DNA of 14,723 bases from JAUZQZ01 sp964492105. Its GTDB lineage: Bacteria; Pseudomonadota; Zetaproteobacteria; Mariprofundales; Mariprofundaceae. The stretch spans positions 1 to 14,723 of the forward strand of contig CAZBJB010000037.1 of assembly GCA_964492105.1 (NCBI GenBank), written 5' to 3'. Shown piece after piece: positions 1 to 6,615 of this stretch (positions within the stretch are counted from its first letter, which is position 1; every line of letters starts with the position of its first letter). Below the pieces are notes generated by a model, which saw nothing but the letters and a program-made list of their open reading frames with translations, ran no database searches and was not told where the DNA came from. Position numbers and translations under genes: made by a program.

Positions 1-139
1 ATTTTTCGGAATGCCAGGCGAATCAAAGGGTTGCGGCATGCGCCGCATGTCAATGTCGGATCATGGGGCAAGGACATGGCAGCATTGAGAGGAAGTTCAG
101 GCTAGTATCGCCGTCATTCAACAAAAAGAGGCAGCACTC

Positions 140-1609
140 ATGGCAAAGATGAACATTGTGTTTGTGGCTTCTGAGGCCGCTCCCCTGGCTAAAACCGGCG
201 GGTTGGCGGATGTGGTGGGCTCCCTGCCTCATGCCTTGAAACGCCTTGGTCACGAAGTAACGGTTATCATACCCTACTACCGTAAACACGTACGCGCCAG
301 TGGCGTCAAAATAAAGCCGCTGAAACACGCCGTGCCCATGTGGATTGACGGTATGGATCGCGTCGCGCCCCTGCACGAAGCCCGCGAACACGGGTTACGT
401 TTTATTCTGGTCGAACAGGATGATTTTTACGAACGTGAGGACTTGTACGGCCCACCCGATGGTACATACAGCGACAATCTTTTGCGTTACATCTTTTTCA
501 GTCGTGTTGCACTGGAGACGGCATGCCTGTTAGGGCATCCCGTGGATATCCTTCATTGCCATGACTGGCAGGCGGGGTTTCTCCCTCTGCTGCTCAAAAC
601 CCAATATCAGCATCAGCCTCGCATTGCGAATGCACAATGTGTTTTCACGATTCATAATCTGGCCTATCAGGGTGTGTTCCCGTCCTTCTGGCTGAATCGT
701 TTAGGTCTCCCCGCCGAATTCTTTCACCCGGGGTGCTATGAATTTTATGGCCGGATTAATTGCATGAAGGCAGGTATCGCGGCCTGTGACCGGATCACCA
801 CGGTGAGCCGAACCTATGCCAGGGAAATCCTGACACCGGAATACGGTTGCCACCTGGAATCCTTTCTTTCCGAACATGCCGGCAAACTCTCCGGTCTCGT
901 GAATGGTCTGGATGTGGAAAGCTGGAACCCTGCTGTTGATACGGCTATTGCCGTCAAATATGCCCCCGGGAACATGAGCGGAAAGCGGCATTGCAAAATA
1001 GCATTACGGAACAAACTGGGGCTAGCGTCCCATGTGGACACACCCCTGCTTACCATTGTTTCGCGCCTGGTCGAACAAAAGGGGGTGGACCTGCTTCTTG
1101 AGTGCGTTCCCGGCTGGCTGGAAAAAGGTTACCAACTGGCCGTACTTGGATCAGGCGATCCCGTCTATGAATCCATGCTGGATCAATTGGCCAGGGAAAG
1201 GCCGGCACAAATGCATTTTTCCTCGGGATTCAATGAAACACTGGCTCGGCAAATCTATGCCGGAGGTGATATTTTCCTGATGCCATCGCGTTTCGAGCCT
1301 TGTGGTCTGGGTCAACTCATGGCGATGCGCTATGGCAATGTGCCGGTGGTTCGAGCCACTGGCGGCCTCAAGGATACCGTAATGAATTACACCTTCTCCA
1401 GACGCACGGGTACGGGCTTCGGATTTGACGAGGCCACGCCCGATGCTTTTCAGGCTACAGTGGATGATGCGGTCAAAACATGGCGTAGCCCCGCTGTCTG
1501 GCGACGTATCATGGGTCGCGCCATGCGTCGTGATTCATCCTGGAATGCCTCGGCCGTATCCTATGTAGAGATGTACGAATCACAGATACGTCAGCAGACC
1601 CATGGATAA
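140..1609 (+). CDS. glgA: Glycogen synthase, ADP-glucose type (GT5), GlgA
   Basis: Transfers glucose from ADP-glucose to the non-reducing end of an alpha-1,4-glucan, the chain-elongating step of bacterial glycogen synthesis in the cytoplasm. The protein has 489 residues (E. coli GlgA has 477) and both GT-B lobes. The N-terminal starch-synthase catalytic domain carries KTGGLADVVG at residues 18-27 (ADP-glucose binding) and HDWQ at 141-144. The C-terminal glycosyltransferase domain has SRLVEQKG at 308-315 (the Arg/Lys pair of the active site) and SRFEPCGLGQ at 383-392 with the conserved Glu386. The start is supported by AAGAGG at 126-131, 8 nt upstream. A second Met at codon 4 is possible but worse spaced. 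The gene converges on glgP and their ends overlap by 30 bp. No glgB or glgC is visible in the window. Family identification is secure. Confidence 0.97.
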   Translation: MAKMNIVFVASEAAPLAKTGGLADVVGSLPHALKRLGHEVTVIIPYYRKHVRASGVKIKPLKHAVPMWIDGMDRVAPLHEAREHGLRFILVEQDDFYEREDLYGPPDGTYSDNLLRYIFFSRVALETACLLGHPVDILHCHDWQAGFLPLLLKTQYQHQPRIANAQCVFTIHNLAYQGVFPSFWLNRLGLPAEFFHPGCYEFYGRINCMKAGIAACDRITTVSRTYAREILTPEYGCHLESFLSEHAGKLSGLVNGLDVESWNPAVDTAIAVKYAPGNMSGKRHCKIALRNKLGLASHVDTPLLTIVSRLVEQKGVDLLLECVPGWLEKGYQLAVLGSGDPVYESMLDQLARERPAQMHFSSGFNETLARQIYAGGDIFLMPSRFEPCGLGQLMAMRYGNVPVVRATGGLKDTVMNYTFSRRTGTGFGFDEATPDAFQATVDDAVKTWRSPAVWRRIMGRAMRRDSSWNASAVSYVEMYESQIRQQTHG

Positions 1610-4135
1610 ATGATGCGCCAAATCCTTGTGCGTCGGGTAGACGCGGATGTGATAGGCAAAATCACCACTGTCTTCCGGCTGTAGATCAGTTTCAAATATC
1701 CCGTCATTCATGTGTACCATTTCGACAATGCGATAAGGTTTATAGCCCCCTTCACGGGAGGGCCGCAACAACACAATTTCCACATGCAGATCCCCGTAAG
1801 ACAAGCCATCGTGAAACACCTTCACTTGTACCTTCAAACGTTCCCCATATAACTCTTGAGCCTCCACGGGCATCCCGTCTATACGGGTCAGCGTCACCTT
1901 TGGCCAGGCTTTGTACACCCTGGCTTTCCATGCAGCCAGCGCTCTGGCCCGCTTAAATCCATCCTCTATCATTGCCTTTCCATGCTGCGAGGCCGGTACA
2001 TAGAAGCGCCTGGTATATTCCGAAACCATGCGATCCGTATTGAAATGCGGAATACTGGAGATCATCGCACGCTTGGAAATGGCGACCCAGTCATCGGAAA
2101 ATCCGCTCTCATTACGATTGTAATAGGTTGGAAATACCTCATGCTTCAGTATGTGGTAGAATGATGCCGCATCATCCTCGTCGCGCATATGCGGATCGGC
2201 AATGTCGCGCTCACCGCCAATAGCCCAGCCATTATCCCCGTGAAACCCTTCCGGCCACCATCCATCCAGAATACTCAGGTTCGGCACACCGTTCATGGCA
2301 GCCTTCATCCCCGATGTGCCCGATGCCTCCATGGGGCGAATCGGGTTGTTCAACCACACATCCACACCTGAAATAAGATAGCGGCTCAGCGTCATATCAT
2401 AACCCTCAAGCATCAGAATCCTGCCTGTAAATCCGGGTTTTCTGGCATATTCGTGGATACGCCGGATCAGTTCCTGCCCGGGTGTGTCCGCCGGATGCGC
2501 CTTACCGGCAAACAGGAATACCACGGGATGATCGGTATCATTCAGCAACTGGCGCAGTTTCTCTTCATTCTGGAAGAGTAGCGTGGCGCGTTTATAGGTT
2601 GCAAAACGGCGGGCAAACCCCACCACCAGCGTGCGCACATCAAACAAAGCGGTCATTTTTTGCACCATCTGCGCACTCTCACCATTTCGCAGGGCCTGCC
2701 GTTCCAGTTGCTGACGCACATATTGCAGCATACGCTGCTTGTTTGTCTGGTGGATACTCCAGTAGTGATAACCGGAAATATCTTCAATGTTTTGCCAAAA
2801 TGCCGGTTCCAAAAGCTGCCCGCGCCACTGGCCACCCAAATGCTGATTGAAGGCATTAATCCACTCCGGTGCCAGCCATGTCGTAACATGCACGCCATTG
2901 GTCACGGATGAGACCGGGTTCTCCTCCGGTTGCAAATCCGGCCACATGGACTGACAGATACAGGAAGACACTTCCCCGTGCAATTTGGCCACGCCATTCA
3001 CATAGGCGGAACCATGAATAGCCAGTGCCGTCTGGTTAAAACCTTCCGAACCGTGGCCGAAATCACCATGTCCCAGACCATGCAACCTCGCCATATCAAT
3101 ACCCAGTTTATCGGTATAATGCCCCATATAACGGTCAAACATATCCAGCGGAAAAATATCATGACCTGCGGGTACGGGCGTATGCGTGGTAAACACCGAG
3201 GAGGCACGAACCGACTCCAGGGCCTCATTGAAACTCAGCTTGTATTGCTCAATATATTCGAATAACCGTTCCAGGATGGTAAAGGCGGCATGACCTTCAT
3301 TGGCGTGCCAGACGGTCGGGCCAATACCCAGCACACGTAAGGCCCGCACACCACCGATCCCCAGCACAATCTCCTGCTTGATACGGTTTTCCAAACCACC
3401 GCCATAAAGCTGATAAGTGATTTTACGTTCCTCGGAGGTGTTACTTTCCACATCCGAATCAAGCAAGACCATGCGGATGTGCCCCGCTCTGGCCTGCCAT
3501 ATATTCAAATCCAGCATGTGATCCAGCAATTGCACCTGTACCCGCCGTGGATGGCCGGCTTGATCCATGACGTGTTCGATGCATAAATCGCTAAACCGGT
3601 TGTCATGGTATACGGCGATCTGCTGACCCTGTGCATTGATGGTTTGAGTGAAATAACCCTGGCGATATAACAGTCCGACGGCGGTAAACGGAAGACCGAG
3701 ATCACTGGCGGACTTGCAGTGATCGCCAGCCAGAATGCCCAGACCTCCTGAATAGATGGGAAGGGATTCATGCAAGCCGAACTCCGCCGAAAAATAGGCA
3801 ATCGAATATGATCTGGCATGCTCATAATTCGAGGCAAACCATTGATATTCCTCCTTTTTATAGGAAGTATAATCGGCAATCACGCCATGATATTCAGACA
3901 GGAAGGCACGGTCTGCAGCCACGTCATCCAACCGATGTTGACTGACACGGCGCAGGAATGAGCGTGGATTGTGCCCGCACATATCCCACAGTACGGAATC
4001 AATGTGGTGAAACAGGGCGCGGGCCTTCGAGTTCCAGGCAAACCACAGGTCGCCGGCAATGTCTCCAAGACCTTTCAACGCATCGGGAATCGTGGGTTGA
4101 ACTCGCAGGAAATAAGTGCTTCCTTGAGATTTCAT
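1580..4135 (-). CDS. glgP: Alpha-glucan (glycogen) phosphorylase, short GT35 type
   Basis: Cleaves alpha-1,4-glucans with phosphate to give glucose-1-phosphate, using pyridoxal phosphate. The 851 residues fit the shorter, divergent phosphorylase group that carries an N-terminal DUF3417-like region (about residues 10-115), rather than the E. coli GlgP/MalP type. YFSAEFGLHE at 114-123 and GGLGILAGDH at 130-139 form the glycine-rich N-terminal signature. GTSGMKAAMNG places the PLP-binding lysine at K611. The ATG is preceded on the minus strand by AAGGGG (4141-4146), 5 nt away. The 18-bp arm of a large inverted repeat begins 1 nt beyond that Shine-Dalgarno, which suggests translational or post-transcriptional control. 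It lies 250 bp downstream of pfp on the same strand, so glucan breakdown and PPi glycolysis are probably co-expressed. Its last 30 bp are antisense to the end of glgA. Confidence 0.96.
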   Translation of the reverse strand: MKSQGSTYFLRVQPTIPDALKGLGDIAGDLWFAWNSKARALFHHIDSVLWDMCGHNPRSFLRRVSQHRLDDVAADRAFLSEYHGVIADYTSYKKEEYQWFASNYEHARSYSIAYFSAEFGLHESLPIYSGGLGILAGDHCKSASDLGLPFTAVGLLYRQGYFTQTINAQGQQIAVYHDNRFSDLCIEHVMDQAGHPRRVQVQLLDHMLDLNIWQARAGHIRMVLLDSDVESNTSEERKITYQLYGGGLENRIKQEIVLGIGGVRALRVLGIGPTVWHANEGHAAFTILERLFEYIEQYKLSFNEALESVRASSVFTTHTPVPAGHDIFPLDMFDRYMGHYTDKLGIDMARLHGLGHGDFGHGSEGFNQTALAIHGSAYVNGVAKLHGEVSSCICQSMWPDLQPEENPVSSVTNGVHVTTWLAPEWINAFNQHLGGQWRGQLLEPAFWQNIEDISGYHYWSIHQTNKQRMLQYVRQQLERQALRNGESAQMVQKMTALFDVRTLVVGFARRFATYKRATLLFQNEEKLRQLLNDTDHPVVFLFAGKAHPADTPGQELIRRIHEYARKPGFTGRILMLEGYDMTLSRYLISGVDVWLNNPIRPMEASGTSGMKAAMNGVPNLSILDGWWPEGFHGDNGWAIGGERDIADPHMRDEDDAASFYHILKHEVFPTYYNRNESGFSDDWVAISKRAMISSIPHFNTDRMVSEYTRRFYVPASQHGKAMIEDGFKRARALAAWKARVYKAWPKVTLTRIDGMPVEAQELYGERLKVQVKVFHDGLSYGDLHVEIVLLRPSREGGYKPYRIVEMVHMNDGIFETDLQPEDSGDFAYHIRVYPTHKDLAHHLSMGLLTYL

Positions 4136-4140
4136 GATGG

Positions 4141-4146
4141 CCCCTT
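4141..4146 (-). promoter_or_regulatory. Shine-Dalgarno of glgP, abutting the outer inverted repeat
   Basis: On the minus strand this reads AAGGGG, 5 nt before the glgP ATG. Only one base separates it from the 18-bp arm starting at 4148, so pairing of the two arms in the mRNA would end right beside the ribosome site. The position is seen directly; an effect on translation is inference. Confidence 0.7.
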
Positions 4147-4147
4147 G

Positions 4148-4315
4148 TTAACCTGAACTATTCATACCTAGATCCTGCAAGTGCTTGTTCCTTTGTCCGC
4201 ACCGAATCCCTCGTCGGTCGTCCGTATGCACGGCTACGGTCTCCTTCCTCGGCAATCCGCTGCGGACAAAGGCCCTGTGCAATCATCATGGCGATTCATG
4301 AATAGTTCAGGTTAA
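4148..4315 (-). repeat. 168-bp structured repeat element, copy A, upstream of glgP
   Basis: Bounded by a perfect 18-bp inverted repeat, TTAACCTGAACTATTCAT at 4148-4165 and its reverse complement at 4298-4315. Inside, after spacers of 24 and 25 nt, sits an 83-bp core (4190-4272) with its own 12-bp terminal inverted repeat. Copy B (6616-6769) has the same architecture and the same orientation relative to its downstream gene. The left flank in the gene-sense direction (4273-4302) aligns with copy B at about 24 of 31 columns, the differences being mostly A/G. No reading frame resembling a transposase is inside. It fills most of the gap between pfp and glgP. It could be a structured leader or intercistronic RNA, or a MITE-like dispersed repeat. 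Confidence 0.85.
4190..4272 (-). repeat. 83-bp core hairpin of repeat element, copy A
   Basis: CCTTTGTCCGCA at 4190-4201 pairs perfectly with TGCGGACAAAGG at 4261-4272. Weaker pairing continues inward for several further base pairs (C-G, G-C, G-T, A-T, T-A). Compared with the core at 6655-6737 read in the same gene-sense direction, 59 of 83 positions are identical without a gap. Two adjacent stem pairs differ by compensatory changes: C-G here, T-A in the other copy. In gene sense the core includes the shared purine-rich stretch GAGGAAGG and a shared ATACGG. Confidence 0.85.
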
Positions 4316-4385
4316 ATTCTCATTCCCGAGGGTTAGGGGCCCTCTCCTGAGAGCGTGATCCGGTTCATGCGATTTGCAATGGAAT

Positions 4386-5564
4386 CTACAGCCTTCCGAT
4401 CACGGGCAAATCACCCACCAATGGACGGATATAGTCCAGCCAGCGTGTACTTATATCGTTACCCTCGGCATTGATATACGCATCGGCTATTGATGTCGTT
4501 TCCCTGGCCACCGACGCAAGCGGTGTAATGAAATATTCACTGGCATAAGGTACATTTGAAACCCTGCGAATCGCGACCGATCCGTTCTCACCCGTCGCGG
4601 CTGCATGATTGACAGCCGTTCGTCCGACTTCACGCGCTTCCCTGGCGTCAACAAGCGACACACTGGTGGGATAGCTGCGTTGCAAATAACCGAATGTATC
4701 GGCGCGTACGCGTATATTTTCACCCTTGAATGCACGCTTTACACGGGAAGCGAGCGCATCCCCCAGCGATCCGGTGCCTGAAAGTTGAATATTGCCATGT
4801 GAATCCCGTTCTTTGCTCGACGCAACAGGACGGCCCTCCCTGTCCGAAACGCCTTCGGACACAGCTATCACGCAACGCCCGCGCGCACTGACTACGCGGT
4901 GAACATCCATTATGAACCGTTCCACATCAAACACCCGCTCCGGCAGATAAATCAGGTGTGGGCCATCACCATCCGCCTGCCGCGCCAGGGCCGATGCAGC
5001 AGTCAAAAAACCCGCATGCCGACCCATCACCACATTGATTTTAACGCCGGAGAGAGCGTCGTTATCCCGATCGTCGCCTATAAATGCCAGCGCCACAAAA
5101 CGGGCCGCGGAAGCAAACCCCGGACAGTGATCCGTCACTTTCAAATCGTTATCAATGGTCTTGGGAATATGCATGGTACAAAAATTATAGTTTGCATCCT
5201 TGGCCATTTCAGAAATGATATACGCCGTCTCGGCCGAATCATTACCACCGATATAGAAAAAATAGCGTATATCGTTTTTCCTGAATACATCAAGTATCTT
5301 TTCGCACTCGGCAGGGCCGGGTTTCAGCCGGACGGAACCCAAAGCGGCTGCCGGCGTATGAGCTACCTGTTCCAGTTGTTCTACGGATTGCGTGGTCAGA
5401 TCCACGAAATTTTCACTCATAATCCCGGCGATGCCGTGACGTGCGCCAAGGATTCCGGTCATCACATCCTGCTCCCGTGCCGCTAAAATGGCCCCGATCA
5501 ACGACTGGTTAATCACCGCCGTGGGACCTCCGGATTGTCCGATCACCATTTTTCCTTTGAGCAT
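4386..5564 (-). CDS. pfp: Pyrophosphate-dependent 6-phosphofructokinase
   Basis: Interconverts fructose-6-phosphate and fructose-1,6-bisphosphate with PPi as phosphoryl donor, a reversible cytoplasmic step. I chose the start at 5564 because AGGAGGT (5570-5576) lies 5 nt upstream and the protein then begins directly with the nucleotide-fold sequence MLKGKMVIGQSGGPTAV. It has 392 residues. An upstream in-frame extension of 104 codons shows no family features. Motifs: GGPTAVIN at 12-19, GGNDS at 106-110, PKTIDNDL at 134-141, MGRHAGF at 180-186, YLPER at 206-210 and GYLQRS at 292-297. The Lys in PKTIDND, where ATP enzymes have Gly (PGTIDND), and the MGRHAGF loop point to PPi rather than ATP use. 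Asn108 in GGNDS, instead of GGDD or GGDG, is a subfamily trait I have seen in clostridial-type PPi enzymes. The gene is divergent from the IMPase-family gene and lies upstream of glgP. Confidence 0.92.
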   Translation of the reverse strand: MLKGKMVIGQSGGPTAVINQSLIGAILAAREQDVMTGILGARHGIAGIMSENFVDLTTQSVEQLEQVAHTPAAALGSVRLKPGPAECEKILDVFRKNDIRYFFYIGGNDSAETAYIISEMAKDANYNFCTMHIPKTIDNDLKVTDHCPGFASAARFVALAFIGDDRDNDALSGVKINVVMGRHAGFLTAASALARQADGDGPHLIYLPERVFDVERFIMDVHRVVSARGRCVIAVSEGVSDREGRPVASSKERDSHGNIQLSGTGSLGDALASRVKRAFKGENIRVRADTFGYLQRSYPTSVSLVDAREAREVGRTAVNHAAATGENGSVAIRRVSNVPYASEYFITPLASVARETTSIADAYINAEGNDISTRWLDYIRPLVGDLPVIGRL

Positions 5565-5569
5565 CCCGC

Positions 5570-5576
5570 ACCTCCT
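5570..5576 (-). promoter_or_regulatory. Shine-Dalgarno fixing the pfp start
   Basis: Minus-strand AGGAGGT, 5 nt before the ATG at 5564. It is a near-perfect match to the 16S tail and decides the start over upstream in-frame Met codons, which have nothing comparable. Confidence 0.85.
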
Positions 5577-5601
5577 GTGTAGTCTGGCCCTGCCCCTCAC
5601 A

Positions 5602-5631
5602 CACAAATCCACACCAATCCACACAAATTGC
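5602..5631. repeat. Three 10-bp tandem phased repeats in the pfp/IMPase divergent region
   Basis: CACAAATCCA (5602-5611), CACCAATCCA (5612-5621) and CACAAATTGC (5622-5631) follow each other without a gap. The nonamer AATCCACAC occurs exactly twice, 10 bp apart (5606-5614 and 5616-5624). The one-helical-turn period and the position between divergent genes fit a protein-binding site. They would lie just downstream of the candidate pfp promoter, i.e. at an operator or leader position. No regulator can be named. Confidence 0.6.
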
Positions 5632-5639
5632 TCTTCAGC

Positions 5640-5669
5640 ATTGTATGTAAAGGGCGGGGATCCTGTCCG
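5640..5669 (-). promoter_or_regulatory. Candidate sigma70-type promoter for pfp
   Basis: On the minus strand a -10 like TACAAT (5640-5645) follows a -35 like CGGACA (5664-5669) with an 18-nt spacer. The -10 matches consensus at five of six positions, the -35 at four of six. Transcription would start near 5632 and read through the phased repeats into pfp. The -35 lies in the GGATCC palindrome at 5658-5674. This was found by eye only. Confidence 0.35.
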
Positions 5670-5674
5670 GATCC
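5658..5674. repeat. GGATCC inverted repeat around the candidate pfp -35
   Basis: GGATCC at 5658-5663 and again at 5669-5674 are separated by TGTCC, so the site can be a 6-bp stem with a 5-nt loop or a paired palindromic operator. It overlaps the candidate -35 of pfp and lies in the leader of the IMPase-family gene. Its function is unknown. Confidence 0.4.
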
Positions 5675-5696
5675 TAGCACGAAACAGCATGGAACA

Positions 5697-5701
5697 AAGG
5701 A
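5697..5701 (+). promoter_or_regulatory. Shine-Dalgarno fixing the start of the IMPase-family gene
   Basis: AAGGA 7 nt before the ATG at 5709. It supports this start over an in-frame ATG at 5628, which would add 27 residues unlike the family and would place the coding region across the phased repeat and palindrome. Confidence 0.75.
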
Positions 5702-5708
5702 AAAAAAG

Positions 5709-6530
5709 ATGGTCGATAAACAGGCGGGTGAAGCCGTGGATGTACATGATCTCATCAGGCTGCTGCGTGAGGCGGGAAGAACGATTCTGATGCCTGCATT
5801 TCAGCATCAATCCAGTCGTATCCACATCAAGAATGATGGCTCCGTCGTCACGGAAGCCGACATGAAATGTCAGCAATTCATCCGCGAAGAACTGCTTGTT
5901 TCATATCCGGGAATCAATTTTCTGGGTGAGGAGATGCCGGAAGGAGAACAGCGCGTATGCCTGACAAACAGCCCTCGTTTCTGGTGCCTCGATCCACTGG
6001 ACGGAACCACAAATTTTGTCACATCGTTTCCAGCCTTCGGGATATCCCTGGCGCTGATCGAACATGGCCGGCCCGTCCTCGCCTGTATTCACGATCCGGT
6101 ACGTGATGAAATGTTTTCGGCTCTTCACCATGAGGGTGCATGGTTGAATCAACAACCCCTGAAGGTCGCACCGGCGAGGCCACTCTCCGAGGCGGTCGGC
6201 TTTATCGATTTCAAACGACTCCATCACGAACTGGCTATTTATCTGGCAACAAAAAAACACTATCGGAGCCAACGTAATATCGGCAGTTGTGCACTGGAAT
6301 GGGCGTGGCTGGCCGCCGGGCGCGCGCAATTTATTGTTCATGGCAGTGAAAAACTATGGGATTATGCCGCTGGCTGCCTGCTGGCCGAAGAGGCTGGCTG
6401 CACCGTATCCAATTGCAAACAGCAGCACCCTTTTCATGCAAAAAGTCTGAGCAGTTCCATTATAGCCGCCACGTCTGCCACGCTACATCAGCAGTTATCC
6501 TGTCATCTACCCCTGTCAGGAGGTGTATAG
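5709..6530 (+). CDS. Inositol monophosphatase family protein (SuhB/CysQ/HisN-like)
   Basis: A Mg2+-dependent phosphatase of the IMPase/FBPase/bisphosphate-nucleotidase superfamily with 273 residues (E. coli SuhB has 267). Metal-site motifs are all present: VVTEAD at 46-51, GEE at 73-75, DPLDGTTNF at 95-103 and WDYAAGCLLAEEAG at 217-230. The substrate cannot be told from sequence. Inositol-1-phosphate, histidinol-phosphate, 3'-phosphoadenosine phosphate and sugar bisphosphates are all handled by family members. Divergent from pfp and upstream of the glpX-fba operon, it occupies the place that a suhB gene has in the A. ferrooxidans cbb3 operon as I recall it. That makes a sugar-phosphate role in or near the Calvin cycle plausible. 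A 285-bp gap with repeat copy B separates it from glpX, so it may be a separate transcript. Confidence 0.9.
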   Translation: MVDKQAGEAVDVHDLIRLLREAGRTILMPAFQHQSSRIHIKNDGSVVTEADMKCQQFIREELLVSYPGINFLGEEMPEGEQRVCLTNSPRFWCLDPLDGTTNFVTSFPAFGISLALIEHGRPVLACIHDPVRDEMFSALHHEGAWLNQQPLKVAPARPLSEAVGFIDFKRLHHELAIYLATKKHYRSQRNIGSCALEWAWLAAGRAQFIVHGSEKLWDYAAGCLLAEEAGCTVSNCKQQHPFHAKSLSSSIIAATSATLHQQLSCHLPLSGGV

Positions 6531-6542
6531 GCGCCCTGCTCC

Positions 6543-6569
6543 ACCCCTGTTCAGACCGGGGTCGCTTTT
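6543..6569 (+). terminator. Weak candidate terminator after the IMPase-family gene
   Basis: ACCCC (6543-6547) can pair with GGGGT (6558-6562) across a 10-nt loop, and CGC then TTTT follows. The stem is short and the T run is only four, so this is at best a weak rho-independent terminator. Its place 12 bp after the stop codon is appropriate. Confidence 0.3.
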
Positions 6570-6615
6570 GCCATTTATTTCCGCTATCGTGCAGCTTCCG
6601 CGACAGGCGTCTAAT

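Noticed and set aside
32..47. TGCGGC-ATGC-GCCGCA hairpin as a terminator of an upstream gene
   Set aside because: The stem is perfect but only 6 bp and no T run follows. No upstream gene can be identified in the first 139 bases.
1..151. Open frames entering from the left edge (stops at 86-88, 103-105 and about 149-151) as the 3' end of an upstream gene
   Set aside because: All are short and none gives a recognisable protein sequence, so there is no basis to choose a frame.
4328..4344. GAGGG/CCCTC hairpin after pfp as a terminator
   Set aside because: It has a 5-bp stem and no T run on the pfp sense strand. It is not enough to separate pfp from glgP.
5565..5876. N-terminal extension of pfp by 104 residues
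   Set aside because: It has no family similarity, runs across the divergent control region and into the opposite gene, and the start at 5564 has a near-perfect Shine-Dalgarno.
6518..6524. AGGAGGT near the end of the IMPase-family gene as a ribosome site for a following gene
   Set aside because: No ATG, GTG or TTG occurs at a usable distance, and it encodes ordinary C-terminal residues of the upstream protein.
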